From Furcasterigmium furcatum (taxonomy: Eukaryota > Ascomycota > Sordariomycetes > Glomerellales > Plectosphaerellaceae), in contig BCIA01000001.1 of NCBI GenBank assembly GCA_001599815.1, forward strand, positions 4,778,934-4,842,933: a stretch of DNA of 64,000 bases, written 5' to 3'. Position numbers and translations under genes: made by a program. Position 1 is the stretch's first letter. Every line of letters begins with the position of its first letter. Below are positions 23,850 through 32,312 of this stretch, one piece after another. The notes beneath the pieces are model-generated. The model worked only from the letters and a program-made list of their open reading frames with translations. It made no database searches and was not told the origin of the DNA.

Positions 23850-23890
23850 AGACGCGAGAAGTCGCGTCCGGACGCGTCTCTAGCGCGTCT
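23850..23890. promoter_or_regulatory. Phased CGCG (MCB-like) array upstream of MCM6
   Basis: Four CGCG cores start at 23853, 23863, 23873 and 23884, so they are 10, 10 and 11 bp apart; the third is a perfect MluI cell-cycle box ACGCGT (23872-23877). The array is about 200 bp upstream of the MCM6 ATG. MCB boxes bind MBF (Mbp1/Swi6 type) at G1/S genes in yeasts; use by this fungus is inferred. Confidence 0.55.
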
Positions 23891-24009
23891 CGACTTTAAT
23901 TGATTGCAGGACACCCCGCGCTAAGCCTCTTCTAGAGTGGTCCACGCTTCCTGTCCACTGAGGCAATCGCCACAGCGGTCAAAGCCCCTAAACCTTCAGG
24001 TCAAGTACC

Positions 24010-24225
24010 TATATAAGGGCTGGTACGTCGATTCCCAGCATCAAATCCGTGACGGCACCCGTGGAGGGTGTTCAGGTCAAGCGGTATTGGTTGGGGATCG
24101 ATTGGTTAACGCAGACTACGCCAAATTGAACACAATCAACAACAGCAACTGACCTCAAGGTCATCAGTTCGACTCTCGCCAGGGACGTAGGAGCCAAAGA
24201 GGCTCCGAACCCTTTTTGCATTTTT
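24010..24225 (+). ncRNA. Candidate Pol III transcript (tRNA-like boxes, hairpin, T runs)
   Basis: Seen in order: TATATAA at 24010-24016; A-box-like AGGTCAAGCGG at 24074-24084; the inverted repeat TGACCT-CA-AGGTCA at 24150-24163; B-box-like AGTTCGACTCT at 24166-24176 (9 of 11 to consensus); a perfect 6-bp hairpin GGAGCC/GGCTCC at 24190-24206; then T5 at 24213-24217 and again at 24221-24225. The A to B distance (about 92 bp) is too long for a simple tRNA, and a cloverleaf does not form (acceptor and T stems mostly unpaired). It may be a decayed tRNA, a tRNA-derived element or an unknown small RNA. Confidence 0.25.
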
Positions 24226-24440
24226 GCAGTTTGAGTTACCATTCCCTGCCACGGTACCTATTGAGAGTAGCAGGACACGTGTGATAATGTCATTTTGAAT
24301 AAGACGACTGAAAACACAGAGTAGAAAATACCTGACGCCGAATCCAAGCCTTGCCCTTTAGCCGTGAAGCCTCTCCATGTGGCCCCCCAACCGGCCCTTC
24401 TGTTGCAGCCCATCATGCAAGCAACCCTTAAGAACTTGTC

Positions 24441-25000
24441 TCACTTGCTTGTCTGCTGGTCCGGCGGTGTGTACGAATGAATCTGTGCAGAGACCTGAAG
24501 CCACTCCTCCATCCCCCTCACATGAGGATCCGAGCCGGCGTCCGCCAGAGCTTCATGTCCCCAGACAACCATCTCGTCAAACTCGCCCTTGACCTGCATG
24601 GCCCTCGGCTCAGGTTGGACTTCCCGGACCTCATCGTCGTCAATTTCTGTGACGACATGTTTCGGCGCATTAGGTTGCTCGTCGGCCTTCTCGACCACGA
24701 CACCACGATATCCCTCGGGCAATTTTACGCTCTTTCCATGCAGCTGCCTGCCACGGAAAAAGCTGATGTGCTTTCCGTCTGAATCATGGTTAGCAAGAGC
24801 CCCGAAATCGCTGTCCCAAGGGTGCTCAACTTGCCGTCTGATTTTGTCGGTTTCCAGAATGGATCTGTCGTGTCGACCGGGCCGTCATGATGGATGCGGC
24901 ATGGCAGGAGATTGGCAGTTGCCTTGGGCGTTTCCGCCTCGTCTGAGCGGATCTTAAACATGGGTTGCGACATGATGTGTTGAGTCGATGCTGGATCCAA
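24441..25000 (-). CDS. RNH203: Ribonuclease H2 subunit C (Rnh203-like)
   Basis: Non-catalytic subunit of the RNase H2 heterotrimer that removes ribonucleotides from DNA and R-loops. Exons 25000-24835 and 24778-24441 give about 167 residues. Seen: the family signature NLLPCRIHHDGPV, then DPFWKPTKS, FFRGRQLHGKSVKLPEGY, and a C-terminal VWGHEALADAGSDPHVRGME segment. The intron (24834-24779) has a GC donor (GCAAGT); no GT donor gives the right phase. Starts at 25000 (MDPASTQH) or 24973 (MSQPMFKI) are both possible. It lies downstream of MCM6 in the opposite sense of reading order (same strand), and has its own ACGCGT just upstream. Confidence 0.88.
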
Positions 25001-25364
25001 GTGCAGCGGTGTCCTCCTTGACAGTGATGTTGAACCACTGAACGCGTCGAGCCCCGACGCGACGGCACGGGGGTGGGGCTGACTAATCAGTGGACAGTTG
25101 CCCCTGAATGGCCTCGACCGAGATCTCGAGACGTTCGCTCAGTGTCACTAAAAAAAAAAATCTTATTCAATGGCAGGCTTTTACTTAGATACGAGTCCGT
25201 ATTTTAGTAGAGAAGCTTGTGTGTATTTGTCCTCGATGCGGAGTGTAGTTCTCGGTCCTCAATTGTCAGCAGCAACTGGCATCAGAGCACCACTGTAAGT
25301 ATCGCTTGATTTACTGGCTACAAATATCGATATAAGCAAAAGGAGATGTGTGCATAGAAATGCT
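25001..25364. promoter_or_regulatory. RNH203 promoter region with ACGCGT box
   Basis: 364 bp between RNH203 and the nucleoside hydrolase stop. A perfect ACGCGT lies at 25042-25047, 41 bp upstream of the first RNH203 ATG, with a further CGACGCGAC at 25055-25063. An A11 run is at 25150-25160. No gene. Confidence 0.45.
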
Positions 25365-26330
25365 TCAAAGAGTCTTGATGAGAGACAGGAAATGCGTCCG
25401 GAAAGCCTGGGCGTCGACGCTGACAGCAACTCGACAATTGGGCTCAGGGGGCGAAGGCATCTCCAGCTGATCTGCGATCACGACACCTCGCGCTTCACCT
25501 TCGCCCGTGATGACCGACACGGCCATATCCTTATACTCGCACAGATCGGGCCTCGACACGACGGCCACGGCCAGGGGATCGTGGATTGGAATGTCGTCGG
25601 TTTTGGGCCTGCCCGGAAACCTGACGGTCTGGTAGTAATCTATGTATTTGCTGGCCGCGTCTCCGGCGTAAGCCGCGAAGTCGAGGGGAGCGCTCTTGAG
25701 CTCCCCGGCGTCGGCTTTGCCTAGTCGGACCTTGAGCGTGCAGTCGAGGCCTATCCAGCGTTGAGGAATGCCGGATCGCAGGACGGCACGGGCAGCCTCG
25801 GGGTCTGTGTAGACGTTGGTCTCGCCCGGCCTGTCCCGAGAATTCATGGATCCGAAGAACATCCCTCCCATGATGACAAGCTCCCTTATGGCCGACTTGA
25901 TCCGGGGTTCGAGCAGTAGCGCGATGGCCACGTTGGTGAGAGGTCCAATGGCCACAAGTGTGATTTCGCCTGGGTTGGCCATGATGTGTTCGACAATGGC
26001 CACGGGCGCGTAGCCTGTGTTCACGGGCCGTGCAATGTCTCGCATGTTGAGAACATGATGCGAGGGCGTGCGCTTCTCATCAGTGTGGACGAGAGGTGTA
26101 GCCGAACCGCGCACCAGAGGTATGTTGTCAATGCCGAGGCGGGCGAGGAGAACGCCGGTCAAGATAGTAGAGCTTTCGACGTCGGTATTACCATTCACAG
26201 TGGTGATCAGGTCCACCTTGATGCTTGGGTCCGCATGCGCCAGAGCAAGAGCGAAGCCATCGTCGATGTTCGCCCCCGGTTCCCCCATGGACAGGTCCGT
26301 GTCGAGTATGATACGCATCGGTGCCATCAC
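25365..26330 (-). CDS. Inosine-uridine-preferring nucleoside hydrolase
   Basis: Hydrolyses the N-glycosidic bond of ribonucleosides to base and ribose in purine/pyrimidine salvage. Single exon, 321 residues (start 26330; MRIILDTD at 26318 also possible), the usual family length. Seen: N-terminal Ca2+-binding motif MRIILDTDLSMGEPGANIDD, in which the DTD and DD are separated by a longer loop than in the classical DTDxGxDD form, as in one known subfamily; TTVNGNTDVE; AIGPLTNVAIAL; ELVIMGGMFFG; and the C-terminal IHDPLAVAV carrying the active-site His and metal-binding Asp. No signal peptide, so probably cytosolic. Confidence 0.9.
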   Translation of the reverse strand: MMAPMRIILDTDLSMGEPGANIDDGFALALAHADPSIKVDLITTVNGNTDVESSTILTGVLLARLGIDNIPLVRGSATPLVHTDEKRTPSHHVLNMRDIARPVNTGYAPVAIVEHIMANPGEITLVAIGPLTNVAIALLLEPRIKSAIRELVIMGGMFFGSMNSRDRPGETNVYTDPEAARAVLRSGIPQRWIGLDCTLKVRLGKADAGELKSAPLDFAAYAGDAASKYIDYYQTVRFPGRPKTDDIPIHDPLAVAVVSRPDLCEYKDMAVSVITGEGEARGVVIADQLEMPSPPEPNCRVAVSVDAQAFRTHFLSLIKTL

Positions 26331-27541
26331 AGGGAGCAGAGACGGTGCTTGAACCTGTATCGTAGTGAGTCTGACCTGAGCTCGCCGTCGGAACCGTGAC
26401 CTGCTCGGCGAGTGTGAATGAAGTTGGGCCTGAAGTGGTACGGATTTAAATCCACGGATGGCCCAAGGTCTCTCGATGGTTCATGCCCAAAGCCAGCAGC
26501 GTCTTTCCGCCCAGGATTCATCTCCCCTCCGAACTTTGAGTTGATAGGATAGAATCAGCCAATGCAAAGCCTCACTGGGAGCATCAGCTGTAGACTCTGA
26601 GTCCCAATTGGGGGATTTTCAGGACCACAAATTGGGCGCCCACGTTGCTTCGAGGTAACCGAGATCATATGATGCCTGGAATAAAAGACCCGACGTCCTG
26701 GGTCTGCCAACCGCCGTCTTGGGGGTTGAACATTGTTTAAGCCCGAGTCGTTGGCGCTGGAGTAGTGGGGCGAAACACTGCACTCTTACAACCACATTGC
26801 CACGCTCGCTTTGAAGGACGTTAGAAGTGAGAAATGAACTCCAGTCGAGGATAGTTTTGTGCAGTTCGAAAGTCCGGTGTCGGTATCCGATATCGAGACC
26901 CGACAAAAGCAAAAACGACAAGGGCACCGGCTGGCCGGCTTCAATTGCGCCTCGTCTCTAGTGTAGACGTCATCGATGTTGCGGAACCTCCCCCAAGTCG
27001 GCAAGTCGGTGCCCTGACGCTGCTCTCGGGCCTCTTGGTTCGTCATTGAAACGATTCGATCTTCTAGCTCCAGGGACCAATCTAGCCGGAAAAAGAGCCG
27101 AATGGTCAGCTCCCCGCCAGAATCGGATGCGGGAAGGGCTTGGCCCGCTGTTGCTGTTGGTGTTGATGACCAGCAGAGACATGGGCTCAACCAGAAACCC
27201 CTGTAGATGACCGCCGACGGTTCTGACACCGCTGCCCCTCCGATCTGATCCGGTGCTTTGAACAGGCCGATGTCCGAGATGCATCTAAGCTTGACCATCG
27301 AGCCGGTCTGTCGGTCTAAAAGCGGTCAACCGTCAAGGAAATGTCCGAGTCTAGGGCAGGACATGTCTGAGCAGCGGAAGCCTCTGGTGAAGTGATCCTT
27401 ACTCCCCTCCTTCACCACCTCCAAGCCTTCCTTCTAGATCCAGATACCGCATTCCTAAAGGGTCTTGAAACACATCAAAAGTCAATTGATCCTTTTGGAC
27501 ACTCTTTGCCTACTGCAGACACCCGTACCCCAGTCTTGACC
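26331..27541. other. Divergent spacer, nucleoside hydrolase / CFA-synthase-like gene
   Basis: 1.2 kb with both promoters. ORFs at 26619-26927 and 26786-27298 (minus) overlap and lack recognisable domains; I treat them as chance. Confidence 0.45.
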
Positions 27542-29142
27542 ATGCCCAAGTTACCAGCCCTGGTCCCCGCAGCCATTGCTCAACCCCTCTCATACGGCAC
27601 TGAGGTCCTCAGAGGAGCTATCGGGAGCTTGACATGGGGACCGGCGCTGTCCCTGGCCAGGCCGGCCATTCTGTCCGTATTCTCCAAGATCGAGAAGGGC
27701 ACTCTCCTCCTCGTCGACGAGCCAGCTGAGGCCAGACACATCTTTGGCCAGAAGCTCGGCGCAAAGATCCCAGACAACCTTGATCACTACGGGCCAGTCC
27801 CCCGCCGTGCGGATGCGATCCCGAGAGTCGAGCTGGTCGTGAAGAGCGATGCGTTCTGGATGCGCCTCTTCCTGTTCGCCGACATGGGCTTCGCAGAGGC
27901 GTACATGCTCGGTGAGGTCGAGTGCAAAGACTTGACCGCATTCTTTCAGGTAACGATTCGGCGCGCCTCTGGTCTCGAAGACACGATACTGACTGAGTCC
28001 GCCAGCTGTTCATCGTGAACCGTGAGGAAATGGGCAACGGCACGACATGGATCTCGAGCTTCTCTTCGGCTATCTCGAGCCTCGCGCGAACCACCAACAC
28101 CCTGTCGAATGCGCTCCTCAACATCTCTGCGCATTACGACATCTCCAACGATATGTTCGCCGCCTTCCTCTCACCAGACATGACGTACTCCTGTCCCATC
28201 TGGAAACCTGTTACCGAGGAAACACAGTCGGAAGAGAGCCTTGAAGCAGCTCAGATGACCAAACTCTACAGGTTCATCGATGGCGCGCGGATAGGGTCAA
28301 CGGACCATGTGCTCGAAATCGGCACCGGGTGGGGGTCGTTCGCGATCGAGGCAGTCAAGACGACAGGTTGCAGAGTCACCAGTCTGACCCTGTCAAAGGA
28401 GCAGAAAGTGCTGGCGGAGGAGAGGATACGGGCAGCGGGCCTCGACGACCGGATTGAAGTTCTCCTGATGGACTACCGTGCGCTTCCGACACCTGAGCGG
28501 CCATATGACAAGATCGTATCGATCGAGATGCTGGAAGCTGTCGGCCAGGAGTACCTGAGCACCTACTTCGCCTGCATCGACCGGCTGCTGAAGAAGGACG
28601 GTGGCATTGCGGTGTTCCAATGCATTACCATGCCGGAGTGCCGACACGAGGCGTACTCGAAGAGCGAGGAGTAAGGACTTCACCGCTGCAGATATGCGTG
28701 GATCGCGCTGATGTTGAACAGTTTCATCAACCATTACATTTTCCCTGGGGGATACCTGCCGTCGATCACCCAGCTCCTGAACCATATCACCGCCGAGTCG
28801 AAGGGAACGCTCATTATCGAAAACGTCGAGAACATCGGCGGGCATTACTCCAAAACGCTCAGGCTGTGGAAGGAGGCCTTCCTGCACAACTTTGACGACC
28901 AGATTCGTCCAGCCCTGAAGCGAGAGCATCCGGACATGTCGGAAGAAGGCATCGAAGTCTTCAGGCGAAAGTGGGAGGTAAGTCGTGTGGTGCCGCCCCG
29001 GGATTCCGTACAATCTGACTTCGTTTGGCAGTACTACTTCACATACTGCGAGGCTGGCTTCCTGACAAAGACGCTGGGTGATGCCATCATAACCGTGGGC
29101 CGGGAGGGCGCTCTGGAGTTAATGGAGGGCATTCCTCTCTGA
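27542..29142 (+). CDS. Cyclopropane-fatty-acyl-phospholipid synthase-like methyltransferase
   Basis: SAM-dependent enzyme of the CFA/mycolic-acid methyltransferase family, which adds a methylene (or methyl) group across double bonds of phospholipid acyl chains. Exons 27542-27949, 28006-28670, 28722-28977 and 29032-29142 give 479 residues. Seen: an N-terminal family-specific domain (PRVELVVKSDAFWMRLFLFA, MGFAEAYMLGEVECKDL); HYDISNDMFAAFL; SAM motif VLEIGTGWGSFAIEA (near residue 239); SLTLSKEQKVLAEERI; VSIEMLEAVG; FINHYIFPGGYLPS; and the C-terminal YYFTYCEAGF. These match bacterial CFA synthases closely; fungal members are known. No signal peptide. The ATG at 27542 is preferred since upstream in-frame sequence looks non-coding. 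Confidence 0.92.
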
Positions 29143-29217
29143 CATGCTGAAAATTGGGTATTATTGCTCGACACAGCATCGCCTGCTGATGGTAGAACTC
29201 CGCTGCCAAAAATAACC

Positions 29218-30216
29218 TCACTTCTTCTTTTTCTTCGGCCTTTGCGAATTTGACTTGCTCTGCCCGCCCCTGCCACCGCCCAATGTTGAGAATCGATTCG
29301 AGTGATCCATGTCAAACGCCGACTTGTGTTTCCGGAACAGCGCCATGGTGACCTTGGCATCCTCTATACTGGAATGTGCGCCCCTCTGGATCTCGACGCC
29401 CAGTATCTCTTGCGAAAGCCGCGCCAGGGCGGGCTTCTTGCCGTTGCCGTACTGCCGGAAACCTGGGAACTTGGCGGTGTCGCGGATGTCCATGATGGGA
29501 TGGGTCAGCATGAGGGCGTCGAGATCATGCTTCACGTCGTGGCCGACCAAGATGCGATCCTTGAGAATATCGGCTACCTCCGCTTGTACCTCCTCGAAAT
29601 CTCTTGCAAATCGCATGTGCTTCTGGGTGATGCCGCTGACAGAGCTGCGCCAGTCCGTAACGCGCTCTTTGGGCTTGACGTAAGAATCGTAGACTTGGTG
29701 TCCGTGAAAGTCCACCAGGCTCACCCGGGCCAGCACCGAGTCGTATCCTCCCTCCCCAACGCCGACCATTTCGCAGTCAACCGCGATGTACTTGCCGACC
29801 TCGAGACCTTCAGTCAGGCCGGCGTTTTCCCTCTCCTTGTCCGATGTGAGAAGTGAGTTGTTCTTCAGCCCCAACCCGTAAGCTTCTGCGAGAGCCTCTC
29901 CCGAGATGTCGTTATCGGCTGCCCATGTTGCTAGTGACGGTGAAGGGCCCGTCCTGTCGTCGATTTTGGAACTCTGACCGGCTCCCATACGGCCGGCCAG
30001 ATTGGGTACCCTGGCTTTGGACTTGGACGCTGTGCCGATGACTACCTTTGGCTTTGGCTTTGGCTTTGGCGTGGATTTGAGCTTCTTCTTCTTGGGTTGT
30101 GGTGCCTTTGCTGAGTCCTCTGCCTTCCGTTTCTGGGTACCGTTGCTGGTCGATGTTGAGTCTGCCTTGAGCTGGGCCTGAAGCTTCTTCCAGTTTGATG
30201 AGAGCTCAGGAGCCAT
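29218..30216 (-). CDS. REX4: RNA exonuclease 4 (DEDDh family)
   Basis: 3'-5' exonuclease linked to pre-rRNA (ITS1) processing in yeast, acting in the nucleolus. Intronless, 332 residues. Seen: a Lys-rich N-terminus with likely nuclear localisation signals (PKKKKLKSTPKPKPKPK), then the exonuclease domain with motif I YIAVDCEMVGVG (catalytic Asp and Glu), YDSYVKPKERVTDWRSSVSG, motif II LVGHDVKHDLDAL, and motif III GAHSSIEDAKVTMALF with the DEDDh His/Asp. Another Lys-rich tail ends the protein. Length is typical of Rex4. Convergent with the CFA-like gene (75 bp) and divergent from ESA1. Confidence 0.94.
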   Translation of the reverse strand: MAPELSSNWKKLQAQLKADSTSTSNGTQKRKAEDSAKAPQPKKKKLKSTPKPKPKPKVVIGTASKSKARVPNLAGRMGAGQSSKIDDRTGPSPSLATWAADNDISGEALAEAYGLGLKNNSLLTSDKERENAGLTEGLEVGKYIAVDCEMVGVGEGGYDSVLARVSLVDFHGHQVYDSYVKPKERVTDWRSSVSGITQKHMRFARDFEEVQAEVADILKDRILVGHDVKHDLDALMLTHPIMDIRDTAKFPGFRQYGNGKKPALARLSQEILGVEIQRGAHSSIEDAKVTMALFRKHKSAFDMDHSNRFSTLGGGRGGQSKSNSQRPKKKKK

Positions 30217-30622
30217 GTTGTGAATTGTGCAAAAGCAGCGGCGGGCGTTGAAAGCCTCGGCCTAAAAGTCAAACGAGGAGATTTCAGTTCATTCAGGAGG
30301 AAACCTGTGACGTTTTCCTCGTGATAAATGGGTGGTCTTGAAGAACGATCCGAATGTACAGGACGGGAAATCTTTCTTTCCTCTGGACCATGGGCCGCCA
30401 GGCTCTTGCAGGAGAAATTCCTTATCGGCTCTTATCGAGAATCATGCCATGCACAAAGATGGGGCTTTCAACGGCGCTAGTGCCACCGCTTTTAGTGGGC
30501 GCCTTTTCTGCCGGCCCATTCTCCCCAAAGTTCGCCTCCATAGTCAGATAGATCCAACCCAGCGCCACACCTCGAGACGCAACACTTTCATCACACCCAG
30601 TCGCAAACCCATCGATTTCATC
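30217..30622. promoter_or_regulatory. Divergent spacer REX4/ESA1
   Basis: 406 bp shared upstream region of a nucleolar exonuclease and a histone acetyltransferase. No clear motif seen. Confidence 0.45.
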
Positions 30623-32207
30623 ATGGCCCAGGGCCCCGCGAATGGCGAGGCCACCGTCGGCTCCGACGGACCCCGTCAAAAGGGCAAGGCGACGCCCGAT
30701 ACCATCAAGTAAGCCTTGCGCGCGAACCCGGCAGCCGCTCGCGACGACTCGCTAACCCTTCGATAGAGTAGGATGTATCGCCATGGTCAATAAAGACGGC
30801 ATCCCGCGACGCGCCGAAATCCTTTCGATCAAGGAAACAAAGAGCGGCCGCCAATTCTACTGCAACTTCGACAACTTCAACAAGCGTCTGGACGAATGGG
30901 TTCCCCTGGCCAGGATCGACTTCACCCAGGATGTTGAGTGGCCGAACCCCGAGAAGGATAAACCCAAGGATTCCAAGACGAAGAAATCGTCGACAGTCAA
31001 CTCCAAGAAGACACAGCCCAAGAAGGCGCAGAGGAGGCCTGGCAAGAGGGAGCAGTCGGTCACATCAGCTTCGGAAGTCACGACACCACATCCATGGACG
31101 GAATTTGTCGAGGGACAGAGTCAGAAGGCGACGCCCGCGGACGAAAGTCAGGCACAGACGCCCATAAATGGCGATTCGGCTTCCACGCCAGCCGCTGGCG
31201 CAGACGAGATGGACATCGACGGCGAAGATGGCACAGCAAGCGCACCCCCCGAAGTCAAGCCCGAGCCGCATGGCTTCAGCCGCGAAGCTGAGATTGAGAA
31301 GCTCAGGACTCACGGCAGTATGACGCAGAATCCGGCGGAGATCTCAAGGATCCGAAATATCTCGAAAGTGCAGTTTGGCAAATACGACCTCTTCCCGTGG
31401 TACTTCTCGCCGTACCCGGAGGTCTTCAGTCAAGAGGATGTCATGTACATCTGCGAGTTTTGTCTGGGATACTACGGAGACCTCAAGTCGTTTGCGCGCC
31501 ACCGCATGAAGTGCTCACTGCAGCATCCTCCCGGAAACGAGCTCTATCGCGACAATTCGGTCTCCTTTTTCGAGATTGATGGCAGGAGACAACGAACATG
31601 GTGCCGAAACCTGTGTCTTCTGTCAAAGATGTTCCTCGACCACAAGACGCTCTACTACGACGTCGACCCCTTCTTGTTCTATGTCATGACGATTAGGGAC
31701 GAAAAAGGGCAGCATCTTGTGGGATACTTCTCCAAGGAAAAGGAAAGCGCAGATGGTTACAACGTCGCCTGTATTCTCACGCTCCCTCAGTACCAGCGCA
31801 AAGGCTATGGCCGGTTGCTCATCCAGTTCTCCTATGAGCTCTCCCGTATCGAGGGAAAGCTCGGGTCGCCTGAGAAGCCGCTGTCCGATCTGGGTCTCCT
31901 GAGTTACCGCCAGTTCTGGGGCGAGAACATCCTGGACCTGCTGGTGCAGTTCCTCGAGCGTGACGAGAAGATCACCATCGAGGTCATATCCACACAGCTT
32001 GCCATGACGACTCAAGATGTAGAGCATACCCTGGGAGCCCTGAGGATGCAGATCTACCACCGAGGAGAGCACAAGATCATCATCCCGGAGAAGTTGATGC
32101 AGCAGCGAGAGAAGCAGATGCAGAAAAAGAGGCGGATGATCAACCCGACTCTCATTCAATGGAAGCCGCCGGTGTTCACCGCCTCTAGCAGAACCTGGGC
32201 TTGGTAA
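30623..32207 (+). CDS. ESA1: MYST histone acetyltransferase ESA1 (KAT5/Tip60 type)
   Basis: Catalytic subunit of the NuA4 complex, acetylating histone H4 and H2A; essential in yeast. Exons 30623-30708 and 30767-32207 give 508 residues. Seen: chromo-barrel domain near residues 30-100 (GCIAMVNKDGIPRRAEILS, YCNFDNFNKRLDEWVPL); a disordered linker; MYST C2HC zinc finger CEFCLGYYGDLKSFARHRMKC (near 257); acetyl-CoA loop QYQRKGYGRLLIQFSYELSR (near 370), and EKPLSDLGLLSYRQFW. The splice joint TIK|VGCIAMV is in phase. C-terminus ends in IQWKPPVF followed by a short tail. Convergent with the aminotransferase gene 105 bp away. Confidence 0.96.
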
Positions 32208-32312
32208 GAGATGCCTTGCATCTGGAATGGTACTGGAGTATAGATGTTATAGCGTGATACCCCAATTGCATCAAATGAACATATTTTGAAGAATGAACTT
32301 CATCTGAACCTC

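Larger units (their letters stand above)
23669..24440. other. MCM6 promoter and spacer with possible small RNA
   Basis: 772 bp between the MCM6 start and the RNH203 stop (both minus strand). It contains the CGCG array listed separately (23850-23890) and, at 24010-24225, a set of Pol III-like elements described separately. No protein-coding gene seen. Confidence 0.5.

Noticed and set aside
26619..27298. Two minus-strand ORFs in the nucleoside hydrolase/CFA spacer
   Set aside because: They overlap in different frames, contain no motif, and lie where promoters are expected.
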